Positions 33,030 through 44,343 of a stretch of DNA of 64,000 nucleotides are shown in pieces (position 1 is the stretch's first letter; the number at the start of each line of letters is the position of its first letter). The stretch covers positions 1,693,989 through 1,757,988 of the forward strand of contig NW_017803943.1 in NCBI RefSeq assembly GCF_001625305.1, written 5' to 3'. Source of the stretch: Branchiostoma belcheri. Lineage: Eukaryota > Chordata > Leptocardii > Amphioxiformes > Branchiostomatidae. The translations under genes were made by a program, and so were the position numbers. A model generated the notes under the pieces. The model was not told the DNA's origin and did not search any database. It saw only the letters and a list, made by a program, of their open reading frames with translations.

Positions 33030-33520
33030 TCAGTACCGCAGATGTACCAAATGAGTGATGGGCAAATGAAGTGTACGAACTCTTGTAAACCCGGACCCAG
33101 GGTACCCTGGTAGCCCCGTGTACTGCCACTCCCTCGTTCCCAGGTCACACCACTGCGTGGAGTTCTGACTCACTAGATACAGTTTGTAGCCGTATTTATC
33201 GTCCAAAACAGTCAGATCGTCCACGTAACTCCTTTTCGCCAGAGGGGGCCTGAAGAGGTAACTCCATTTGCCAGTCTCAGTGTTGAAACACAGAGGGTCG
33301 CTCTCAAATTCCCTCAGGAACCCGCAGATGAGGTAGATGTTTTGGCGAAACGACGTCATGTTGAAGACGAATCGAACCTTTGGGATGGGAGAAATCTCAT
33401 CCCAGCAGGGTGATCCTGGGATGAGTCTGAAAATAATGAAGGAATTGGTATTATTCTTAGAAATCGCTGTGTGGCAAAACATCACACATAACCCAACATC
33501 TGCTTGGAGAAAATTCTTTT

Positions 33521-33591
<71 letters not shown>

Positions 33592-36500
33592 CTTTCATAA
33601 GGTCCAAACTATTACAATGAAACACCAGTTACCAGACGTCTGGTCCTGGTAATTGACCTTACTTGTTTGGAACAGAAGAAGAAGAAACAGAGCAAAAACA
33701 ATATGTAACCATAAGAAACCTACCTATAGATGACTTCCCCTCCTGGTACAGCGATGTTTGTGTAGACGGCTCCTCGGCAGGCGGTCAGGTTGGCGTTCAG
33801 CATTGGCCTCGGCAGTCTGGGGGCGTCACGCCATCTACCGGTCCTGAAGCTGTATTGCTCCACCGAGCACAGGTCCACCAAATCGTGCTCGTCCGAATTA
33901 GTCTGTTCAAAATACAACGATTTTTTAATCAAATGTCATTAATATCTAAGTTAACGTCTGCAGCAGCTTTATTTCAATGCGAGTGTCATTTTCAAATCAA
34001 TATCACAAAGATTTAAATCTTTCGTGAAGATGACGTTAAGACACAAATAGCTCCGTTATGGAGGGAATGGCGATCAGCACCAAGGACAGACTTGACTTGT
34101 TGTGGGTATGTTGATAGTACCTAATGTGTGTTTACGAAAAGCTGACGTTCACGAAGGAATAGCAACCACCGGGCAAGTCATTTGCTCGTTTCAAAGCTTC
34201 AAAACATCTAGGAACTATGCAAAAATATCGAATTAGATGAATTTCAAATAAAACCATGCGATAGAAAACAGTACTGAGTCAAAGTTACCTTTTTTGTGAA
34301 ATGCTAAGTTGTGGAATTGTTAATCAACTGTTAAGACTTCTATTGGATCAGTTATCATATGAGGACGTATGTTCATTGGAAAGGGGGATAGTGTAGCTAG
34401 TGTTTGTGTACCTTTTTGTGGATTGTGCAACCGCCAACCGCATACAGCACATTGGCAGCATCTATTCCAGCCAATCCGCAGTGGGCTCTCAGAACGCGCG
34501 GGTGCGGGAACGGCGCCCAGGTGTTGTACAACGGATCGTAACAGAACGCTTCCTTCTGAAGTTCCTTCTGATCGGACGAGGTGAACCCTCCCAGGATGAA
34601 CAGGAGGTTGTGGACGATCGCGACGGAGCACCCGTGGGTACAGAGGGGCGGCGGGAAGGGGCAGATCGGTCCCCACTTCTGCTCGAAGTGGTCGAAGACG
34701 TAGAGAGACCGCGGCGTCTCCAGGTTGTCCAGCCGGGCGTCGTTGTAGGATCCCACCGCGCAGATGAACTCCTGTGGCTCGTATCTATTGATTAATTAAT
34801 CAAAAGCAAAAACAGAGCATGGAGATGTTGTAGTCACACGTAGTTACGTATCACATGTACGAATGTAGTAGACCCATGTAGCTTCAAGTTTACGTATCAA
34901 AACGGAGGTAAGCTTAGCTTAAAAGTTCATGATCATATACTAGTATGTGGAATTCATTACGAAAAATAATCTTTATCTGTATTTGACAAATAAAACACTA
35001 TATGGGGGATATGGCATCAGACAAGGAATCAATTCACTGCTTTTTTAATCTCGTCGTCTGTAGATTGCAGATATGTGACTCAGTGAGCAGTGGATCACAT
35101 GTAGCACATGGATAGAGACAGAGGACGCCACAAACTATCTGCTACATTTGATCAACTGCTCAGATGTACCAGATAGAGACGGACGACGCCACGAATTATC
35201 TGCTACATTTAATCAAATGATAAAAGAGAATGTAGCAGACAAATAGAGACGGGGGACGCCACAACCTATCTGCTGCATTTTATCAACTGCTCATAGAGAC
35301 ACATGCTTGTGATCACGTAACCAACTTTACCTCAGCGCCACCAGTTGGTCTCTCTCGTGCTCCGTCAGTCCGTTGTACTCTATGGACTGTAGGAGTGCCA
35401 GGTAGTTCTTCCTCATGAACATGTATGCAGCTTTCTCCAGGTCCGCTAGGTAGTGCTTTTCGGCCACGCGGAGACATCTCACGCATGTCTCTATCTTCAT
35501 AGCGCGCCGCATGTAGTTCATGACCCCGTCCATTTGAAGAAATACCGCGGTTTCTAGAATCTCTTCTGGGCCTACCTAATGTAGAAAATGTAATGAAGAA
35601 AAGCAAACAGAAAGGTAACATTTACGAAGGAATTATTTAATATTTACCTTTACGTATGGACGGTCCAGCCTAAAAGAAAAACTACTGCACTTACTCACAC
35701 ACATTCATATAGTCGTATATGATTACGAGCCAGCTTGCCACATAATTTAGTTGTAAGATAATTGGAAACAAATGTTGGAAAGAGGAAATGAATTACAATC
35801 ATACAAAAGCAAATATAGAACAATTGCACTTACTACTGCACTTACTCACACACACATTCATACGTATTGTGACCAGCCCATCCAGCTTGCTACATAATGT
35901 TATTGTAAGATAATTAGACAAATATGTTGAAAAGAGGAAGTAAATTGTAATCATAGAAAGATTTCTTCAATTAAAATATTTAATTTTTGGTACAAAATAA
36001 AATCAATTTGGTACATGATGCCCCTTTAACTTATAGATCGACCATGGAGGTAGAAAAACACTCAATCTGTTTTTACCGCCATGGATCGACAAACGACAAA
36101 CCTTGTCAAATCGCATCCGTCTTGTACCGAAGAAGTCTAAGATGGTTTTGAAGACGTCAGGCGACACGCCGTGCAGCTCGACTCTGTTTTCACAACTTTC
36201 CCTCATCCCGGACGACATCATCGCAGAGAAGTAGCCGCTGTGACGTAATAAATGTTATGCAGATAACACAGGCGACTCGGTAAGCAGTGGATCATATATT
36301 GCAGAAAGTCGGTAGTGACCCCCGTCTTTGTTGAGGGACGGTCGCAATTTACCACTGTATAAATTGTATATGACTATTCTAGTACAGCAATTTTTTTCAG
36401 TTTAAACTTGTTCCATAATGGCGTCTACCAACAAAGAACTTTTAAGATGCATATAGTTTAGTACACAGTTTACTGGCAGGTTTCGGAGCATAGTTAAAAA

Positions 36501-36652
36501 TGGAGGTAAAATAGCTTGACAGTTCACCTCTCTCGTGTCAACGTCGCCTTTCTGACGCACAACTCTTCCTCTCCAATCACGACAAGAAGAACTTTATCTT
36601 CTGCGTCACAGTTTCCCGTCAGCCCCTGCGCTTCGTCCTTTTCGTGGGTCAT
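33030..36652 (-). CDS. BTB-BACK-Kelch protein, right version (complete, 484 aa)
   Basis: Exons 36528-36652, 36102-36237, 35331-35575, 34412-34784, 33724-33902 and 33030-33426 match the left gene in length except for one extra codon in exon 1 (AEDKV against VEEV). Only a handful of residues differ (for example PSL/PPL, DQR/DQK, TETD/TETG). All splice signals are intact, so both versions can give full-length protein. Introns differ by a satellite unit (34020-34160), a VNTR expansion (35075-35300) and a palindromic insertion (36043-36083). Domains as in the left gene: BTB, BACK, four to five Kelch blades. Confidence 0.92.
33523..33588. repeat. (CA)n microsatellite, Kelch intron 5, right version
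   Basis: Shorter allele of the run at 16602-16694. Confidence 0.95.
34020..34165. repeat. Single satellite unit inside Kelch intron 4, right version only
   Basis: Carries GAAGATGACGTTAAG, CGATCAGCACCAAGGACAG and CTTGTTGTGGGTA, the signature of the array at 39900-41020. It is absent from the left intron. Confidence 0.75.
35075..35300. repeat. VNTR, three units, Kelch intron 3
   Basis: Three ~65-70-bp units with GAGACNGNGGACGCCAC and TATCTGCTACATTT. One unit in the left version. Confidence 0.8.
36043..36083. mobile_element. 41-bp palindromic element, right version only
   Basis: CATGGAGGTAGAAAAACA pairs with TGTTTTTACCGCCATG. It is flanked on both sides by GATCGAC (36036-36042 and 36084-36090). 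The left version has the site without insert. Same family as 7042-7076. Confidence 0.6.
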
Positions 36653-38251
36653 TTTGTCTGCGTCAAATCAGTCTGAATGAAAATTTTAAACAAATAAAAA
36701 CGAGTCTGAATAAGTCAGTTCAGGAGAATACTAGTATATACTTCAGCAGACTCCAAGTGCAATGCACTGGGCGAAAACGGGGCGAAAAAAGGAAGATTCC
36801 TACATGTTCTTATTTTGATATCATAAACCTTGTCAACAAGAATTGACCAACAGGTCTTCTACCCCTGTATTCAACAGTATTACTGGTACCTGAGAATATG
36901 TATACAGCATTTCAATTTTAGAGCGATTGTGGTACCATCATGGGCATACATGTACAGCTACTACACCGGGTATTCATATGCGATGGAACATCTGACTGTC
37001 AACACTCGCCATCAAACGCGAGCAATTCTTGGATACACCCAGACTATTCAGAACCGTGCCTGATCCTAACCCCAATCCGTTCAGGCATAGAAACTGATAG
37101 GTACGGTTCTAGATGCGGTACGTACCTGCACTAGAAGTTTAGGGTAGGGGGAGTTGCACCCGTCCGACTACGCAGTACATGGAAATGCATTATATGTACA
37201 AACCGCAACCCCAAGCCAGGTCATGCTGAATAGAGGCCTCAAGGGGGGCTTACAGATCACATACGATAAAAAATAAACAATAATCTATATATAATCATAT
37301 ATATTGTCACACCCAACTTAAGGCATTATGTAGATTGTTTGATTTTCATCGCCTATTAAATGCTATTAAACAGAAGAGGCGTTCTTTTGGTTGCATAGAT
37401 GTTTAGAACGAATTGCGCAGACGTCTTTATTTAGCATCAGCTGCAATTCGATATCACTTCGTGATGCTGACACAAGGGTTCCATTGGCATTGGAAATTAT
37501 TTCGCAAGGAGGCGCTTCGACACACAGGCTGCGTGTCTTAGTGATTTTACATCTTATTAAAAGGATTGGTCATTTTATACAACTGGGTAGTGTTGTATTT
37601 ACCTTCATATGTATTATTCCTTATTGGTTAATTATGTCAATCTGTACCCCCTGTCCTTATGATAAAGTCAAGGAAAACCTTATATCAAGTAGTAGCTTAT
37701 ATATAGGGCAAAAAGTAGCTAGTATAATGCGGCACAATACTTCAGAAAACTGTACACTCAGATTCCTCCGTACATGACAGTGAAAACTGTGCTGAATTCT
37801 AGAGAAATGCATTATGTTTGAGACTGTATAATTTGAATTAGCTATAGGATGTTTGTTCGGCTGGGTCGATTGGCCGACACCGCCTAGTACTGTGCGTGGG
37901 CTTCAGTTCACATGATCCCCGCATAGTGCCATACAAAAGAAGTCTTTACAAGGAAACGAGCCGGAAAACCTGCCGGAGAGCTTATTTTCACATATTTTGT
38001 ATATTGCACAGTGAGTCCAGACATTTTTGTAGCTTGCCTGTGTACCCTACTATAAATTTTTAACCGTCGAACCTGCTCACATTGTGTTCCTTCTACAGAA
38101 ATGCCCATAGGGCGAAAACTTTTTTCTGCTACATTGAGAAAATGTTGTTCTTCCGGTTCTAACTGTAATCAACTCCGGTGTGATACCATCGGTTGAAAGT
38201 CAAAGTTGACTCAGAAGGTGCGTAACTGTGACAGCCTGGCAGCCTGAGACG
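36653..38251. promoter_or_regulatory. Divergent intergenic region, right version
   Basis: Counterpart of 19178-20745, ending at the conserved donor GACG|GTAAGTGT of an inferred non-coding exon. No coding sequence. Confidence 0.5.
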
Positions 38252-38289
38252 GTAAGTGTAACAATTGACGCCGGAGACTACTCGCTAAC

Positions 38290-38499
38290 TTGCATAAAGG
38301 TCTCGTCCCACTCTGTGCAGATCATAGAGGTGGTGCCCAATCTCCATTTCTGTAGCCCTTGGTTGACACAATTGTGCAAGCACTGCAACAGGGGGCTACC
38401 ACATTGTTGTGTTTGACTTTCCCATACTCTTTCTCATAGATGCTGAATGTTAAGCAGAGAAAGTGGCATGTAACATTTTAAAAGTTTTTGGTATGACCC

Positions 38500-38502
<3 letters not shown>
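38290..38502 (-). mobile_element. SINE body without tRNA head, right version
   Basis: Aligns with the body at 20790-21025. It breaks off at GACCCGG and runs straight into (GT)n. Confidence 0.5.
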
Positions 38503-38503
<1 letters not shown>

Positions 38504-38584
<81 letters not shown>

Positions 38585-38590
38585 GCGTGT
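38504..38590. repeat. (GT)n microsatellite
   Basis: Long GT run, counterpart of 21136-21240. Confidence 0.95.
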
Positions 38591-38639
38591 GCGTTTATAA
38601 AATTTTGAAATAGTGTACTCTTTTATCTTAACACAGAAA

Positions 38640-39616
38640 ATGGACACAACAAAGCCCGAGTTCTATTCTCAGAACCACTCCTTCCAGCATGACCTTGGAG
38701 TTGAGGTTCTCCAGCAGTACATGAGGTGGGAGGAAGGCGACACAGTTCTGGACGCTGGGTGTGGCACGGGAGAAATCTGCAAATACATCTCTCAACAGCC
38801 AGGGGTCGCTTCTGTGGTGGGCTTTGATGTGTCTCCTGAATTCGTCTGGTACATCCTAATTTCACGATTCGAATATCATATATAACACAATGATCAGAAA
38901 TTTATATTTATTGTTTATTATTGGAATTATGTTACCCAAAATTGGGTCTTGGGACTTCCAGCAAGACGTCATAGACTGAGAGATAACAATTTACCACAGT
39001 TTAGACGATTTTCTTTTTTTTTTTACACAGCCATGCCAGACAGCACAACTCCTCCCCAAACGTGTCCTACCACGTGTCTGATATCTCGGACACTTCAACA
39101 ATTAAGCCGGAGTTGCGAGGTGCCTTCAGTAAAGTAGTTTCTCTCCAAGTACTACACTGGGTCCAAGACAAGGTCGCTGCGCTAAAAGTGCTGCATTCTT
39201 GCCTAAAGCCTGGAGGAGAAATTCTACTGTGGTTCACTACTAATTTGACCAAGATTTCCCACATCATCCTGGGAATGGCTTCCCATCCCAAATGGAAAAC
39301 CTACTTGAAAGATTTTGAGCCGAATTATTTTCCCTGGCCTTCTAGTGATATCTTAAGAGAACGCAGCCGCCTTCTGGAAGAGTGTGGATTTGACATCATC
39401 TCCTGTCATTTCAAAGAACATCAGCACTCTTACAGCTCTAAGGAACACCGGAGGAAAGCTATGAGTGCAGTTTTACGCCACCTTTGCTACATACCACAAG
39501 ACAAACACGAGGAATTCTTGGACGACGTCGAAACGATGGCAAGAGATGTCAAATTTGTGTCAGGCGGTTACAATGTAAACGATAAATGTCAGATTATCTA
39601 TGCTCGAAAGCTGTAA
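38640..39616 (+). CDS. Class I SAM methyltransferase, JHAMT-like, right version (264 aa)
   Basis: Coding exons 38640-38848 and 39031-39616 join as TG|C. Motif I VLDAGCGTGE and the LHWVQDK, LKPGGEILLWF and LCYIPQDKHEEFL blocks are kept. Against the left version exon 1 differs at about 6 of 69 residues, but the stretch after FPWPSSD differs at roughly four in ten, with two residues deleted. The frame is intact, so this is not decay. The intron is half the length of the left one. It is either a deeply diverged allele, a converted allele or a true paralogue. Confidence 0.85.
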
Positions 39617-39652
39617 TTTAAGACACTCTGGTTAAATAGGGTGAAAGTTTTT

Positions 39653-39760
39653 AAATCAAATGTTATGTAGGAAAAGATATCGTCTACAACAGCCAAATTC
39701 TAATGCAATTGCAACGTTGACCAAACATTCAACAAAATTGTGAAAAACCCCGTGACGTTG
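39653..39760 (-). repeat. Dispersed repeat fragment
   Basis: Related to 8432-8590 and 48062-48262 (AAATGTTATGTAGGAAAAGA, CAACGTTGACCAAACA). Confidence 0.5.
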
Positions 39761-39899
39761 TAGGGCAAGGGACTAGCGCATGGGAAACGAACTACTTTGA
39801 AGTGACTGAAACGCCTACACCCGTTGGTGCACTGTTAGCACTAATGATTACAAGTGGGAGATTTGACATTCGGCATCGGCTACCTTTGTGGGTTACACT

Positions 39900-41020
39900 T
39901 AGTGTGTACTTACGTAAAGATGACGCACGTAAAGACACAAATAGCTCCCCTAATTAAGGAATAGCGGTCAGCACCAAGGACAGCTCTACTCAAAGACATG
40001 ATTTGTTGTGAGTGTGTGTGTGTGTGTGTGTGTGGATAGTACTAAAGTACCTAGTGTGTGTGTTTGCGTAAAGATGACGTTGAGGCACAAATCGCTTCGT
40101 TCGCTAAAGAATATCAACCAGCACCACGGACTTCTCTTCCCGAAGACTTGATTGATTCGTTGTGGGTGGATGGTACCTAGAGTGTGTGTTTGCGTAAGGA
40201 TGGCATATAGCCACAAATTGCTCCGCTCGCAGGAATAGCGATCAGCACCAAGGACAGCTCTGTCCAAAGACTTGATTTGTTGTGGGTGTGTGGATAAGTA
40301 ACTTAGTCTGTTTGTGTTGACGTAAAAATGACGTAAAACACGAATTGCTCCTTTCATGAAGGAAGAGCGATCTTATCTTACAAATAGCTCTGTTAGCATT
40401 TAATTTAATATTTTAATGTCTTGGGATGGTGGGACTACGGCGCACATGTCAACTTTGTATATTTAAACGTTAATTGTACCTTTTTTGTGTGTGGCGCTGT
40501 TAATATAAGTTGTTAACTTGAGTGCAGCGTCACACTGTCCTTGTTATGTCTTTATGTTTTGATGAATAAAAAAAAAGAGCGATCAGCACCAAGGAGAGTT
40601 CAGCTCAGAGACTTGATTGCCGCTTGTGGGTGTGTGGATAGTACCTAGCGCGTGTGCGTTTGCGTAAAGATGACGTTGAGGCACAAATCGCCTAGTTCGC
40701 TAAGGAATAGCAACCAGCACCAAGGACCTCACTTCCCGAAGACTTGATTGATTCGTTGTGGGTGGATGGTACCTAGTGTGTGTATGTTTGCGTATGCGTA
40801 TAAGCCACAAATTGCTCCGAAGAAATGGTGATCAGAACCAAGGACAGGTCTGACAAAGACTTAATTTGTTGTGGGTGTGTGGATAAGTAACTTAGTCTGT
40901 TTGTATTGACGTAAAAATGACGTAGACCACAAATTGCTTCTTTCATGAATAGCGATCAGCACGAAGGCAGGTCAGCTCAGAGACTTGATTGCCCCTTGTG
41001 GGTGTGTGGATTGTACCTAG
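39900..41020. repeat. Satellite array, ~110-140-bp unit, right version
   Basis: About seven units, anchors near 39968, 40118, 40228, 40582, 40712, 40830 and 40947, broken by a 204-bp insertion. Same family as 22975-23720, but the number and order of units differ. Confidence 0.9.
40373..40576 (+). mobile_element. Retroposed 3' fragment with poly(A) and target-site duplication
   Basis: The insert ends GATGAATAAAAAAAAA and is flanked by GAGCGATC on both sides (40365-40372 and 40577-40584). It lies within a satellite unit and is missing from the left version. The poly(A) end and duplication point to LINE-type retrotransposition of a 5'-truncated element or transcript. Confidence 0.8.
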
Positions 41021-43875
41021 TGTGTTTGTTTGGTTCCCTGAAGCCGCTTGCCTGAATTTGTTTTCCAGGCACACAGTAAAATGATGGGCCTGTCAAACGC
41101 TGGATAAATAGGTCTTCATACGCCTTACGTCGAAGGGCGACTATACTTGTCAAATACAGATTAACAAACCCTGCAGTTGAATTTTTTCCTAGAGGGCGCT
41201 TTAGTACCGTGCTTATAATTAGGTACTGCACACTTACGTACTAGGCAATCATCCGTTCTAAGGACGGCGTCGCGCACATTTATCCTCCATGTATTTTTGT
41301 GAACTTCAAGTACCAAACGTTACGTTACATCACACTTATACATCAAAAGCAGGCTTTTAATATAGATAAAGCGTGGAAATTGCAGCCCAAAGCAGCCCTT
41401 GAGGCAATTCCTAAAACGTTGGATTGCCTCAACGTTCAATTAGGGCATTGACGTAACTGCAATATTCTCAAATGTACAAAACATACATCTCAAATTCCCG
41501 TTTGGGATATTACATAAACATTGTTATCGTTTCTAAATGACATTTTTCTCAAATTAATTCGGAGATTATTATTAATTGCATGTGCATATAGCTTTATCTA
41601 TATTTGCATTTGTCTCATCGCTACAAAATCAAATACTAGTTCGTCGCGCTCTTAACAGCGAAAGGAAAAAAAGACAGGTACCTAGGTATTTCTATTATGC
41701 GAGAGGTTGTATTTATGAAACCATCCCTGCGTGGTTGACATATGCTTTTTTCTCAGATATGAAAGAGATGTATAATACAATGGATACCCTTAAGGTTTAT
41801 ACAAGGTTTAGACAGGTTATCGTGCCAGCGGTTTTATACTTCAGAAACTTACATGTAGGTCTGTTCATTAAACTGCACATGGATAGATATCGGTTCTGAT
41901 CAAGGCCCCCCTAGCAGCTTTCTTTGCCACTGCATCGGTACTTCTTTTCTTTGTTCTAGATATAAAAGTAACAGCGAGGTTGTGTGTTGTTAGGACCGTC
42001 CCAAAGAGGGTCAAGGTGGCTGAAAAAGGGAGAAAGATGAGCCAGAGTTAGTGGTGTCCGTTTAAACATGTAACATTTATGTTCATGTCTGGAATACATA
42101 ATGTCAGGAACAGCAATGTGAACTACTCACGGTTTGAAGTACCTACATACCTAAACGTTTGAAGAATATACTATACAAACATCTGTCCGAAATCAACACC
42201 CTAACACCATAAGTATAGCTTTAAAAAAACAATCTTGGGCTTTAATTGGTGGACTCAAAAGACCACCGAAATGCATAATGTTCTTTCCCCTCTCTAAGTA
42301 TTTTTGTCCGGTCAACCCTTGCAATAATGAACAATCCCCTGTTCACTGCACCATGCATGCAAGAACACAACACGTAATCTCCAAGTAGATATTTTGGTGG
42401 CTGCAAGACAGTGTCAAATTGGCAAGACTTCAAATGGGCGAGACAGTTTTAAATAGGCAAGTCAGTATCCATTTGCCAGCCCTACAGTCTAACACCAGTT
42501 ACCATGGTGATAGACTGTCTGGTTCAGGTCAATGACCTTTCTTGCTTGGAGAAGAGGAAACAGCAGAAACAATATGTTTTTCTTCGGTAAACATTTTTCT
42601 CTAGGTGTTGAGGTCTTGCCTACGATTGGACGATCTACAGTATGATCGAAAACTTTTTGTTGGAACGGACGAAAATTCATGCACGCATGGATGTCATCCA
42701 AATAATAAAATCAACCTAGCCTTACTGTTATCTATTGATAAAGCCGGTAACACTGCGTGGGGTGCATAGACGTCGGTTCATATCCGCTCTATCCGCATCG
42801 GCACCACACTTGGCAGGGTAATAAACCTAATAGATACATGCTGGTTATTGACAAAACTGACTGCGTCATGTTGACGTCAGCGCTTATGCAACGTCAACAT
42901 ATGGTGCCACAAAACGAAGTAAGACAAGAAATGCGGCTTACGTTAATTAGACAGATCGTATGTACCATAAGCATCTACTCCCCCTGCTGTCTAACTCCAT
43001 AACCAATAAAAATTTGGTGCCAAACGGGTACATTAGCTGAAGAAGGGTCATCCAATGCAACTTCAGGGTGGCACGTAAAGCAAAAGATATTCTGGATAAG
43101 CAAATCTCTCTGATATTGATATTCATACCTGCCATTTCATAGCACATTTCGTCATAATTTCATATATGTGGACTAGAAAGTTTGAAATGGCCCACAATCA
43201 ACCTTCGAAAGGAGTCCCTAAATTTGGTACCACCAATAAATAAAAAGGCACACGATTCTGAAATATTTTCTCATTTATTTTACCATTTCTATATATCTAT
43301 AACATATAACTGTATATACATGTAAAGATTATCAAAATGTTATAATGAAATGATAAAAATGTTATATGATTATTGCTTCTCATGATAGTAAGATGCAAAC
43401 ATTCATTTGGTATTGTTTGAAGAAGGCAAAGTTTTTTTTTATTTCAATATGGATAAATAAAGAACTCAGCTTATATTTGGCGTCGTTTCTTGATATAGAT
43501 CGGAAAAACGTCATTCACGTTGTTGAGACCCCACATCAAAGTTTAATAGCTTTTTAAACGTGCTTCTTCTACATTTGATACGCCGGTCACACAAAGAAGT
43601 ATTTGTGTACGACACTGTATTACGTCATGTACGAGTATACAGTTCCGGTCACTGGCTTTTTATAGCTTAGTCTTACACGTGCTATCTTTCTTTAAAATCA
43701 ATGGTCTGGGGGCAAAGGAATTGTTTTGATATGATAAATGATTTATTAAGTAATGATGTCATCATGAATCAAACATGTGCGTAGGAGTTTTCAGACGACA
43801 CCAAAAATAAATACACTCAAGAGGCGTGAACTTTTATTGGAAGAAATATGCGTTTTTATCGATTCTTTTATCGAT
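41021..43875. other. Non-coding tail of the right version
   Basis: Counterpart of 23721-26781. Contains dispersed repeats at 42492-42595 and 43045-43190 and the CRE inverted repeat at 42868-42900. A frame at 41576-41899 is not kept in the other version and is not called. Confidence 0.7.
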
Positions 43876-44059
43876 GGTTCGCCAAATATTTAATCTTCTG
43901 AAGCATAAATGGCTGATTATTAATTTATCTTACACAAACATATTTATTGTCAGTGTCTTGATTTGAAATTTGTTCTACGGCAAAATGAATAGACGCTGAA
44001 AATGTGACATTTCCCGAGGGGTGAAAGTGTAACAATAATCCACGGCCATGAAAAATCCT
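43876..44059. other. Unique sequence upstream of the Rab3 promoter
   Basis: AT-rich and not duplicated in the window. No feature seen. Confidence 0.6.
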
Positions 44060-44343
44060 CCCTGTAGCAGGTGGTGCTGACGTCACGGCCTAGTCCGCCT
44101 CTGATTGGCTCCGGCGAACAGGTGGTTGGCGTGGATTGGATGACGTAGGTCCGAGCCGCGCGCTGATTGGTGGAGCCTTGCCGTGGATCCGGGTCATTTT
44201 CATGCTAATATTCACCACCTTGTTTGTGGAGTCGCCCTCGCCAAAGCTGACGTACTCTCGAGCCTCCCAAGCTAGGGAAAGATATACACGCGATCTTAGC
44301 AGACGTTCCGAGGGCCCTGACACACACGGACAAACACAACAAG
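44060..44343 (+). promoter_or_regulatory. CpG-rich promoter and 5' UTR exon of Rab3
   Basis: GC- and CpG-rich against an AT-rich surround, with two inverted CCAAT boxes (TGATTGG at 44102 and 44163) and TGACGTCA-like words. CACAACAAG|GTAAGCAT at 44343/44344 is a strong donor. The coding exon starts with ATG directly after an acceptor at 46884, so an upstream non-coding exon is required. The exact transcription start is not determined. Confidence 0.55.

Larger units (their letters stand above)
26802..43875. repeat. Right version of the ~17-kb duplicated block
   Basis: Matches 9178-26781 end to end in the same orientation. It then runs without a break into unique sequence at 43876. It lacks the ASNA1 exons that would lie left of its start. 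Confidence 0.93.
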
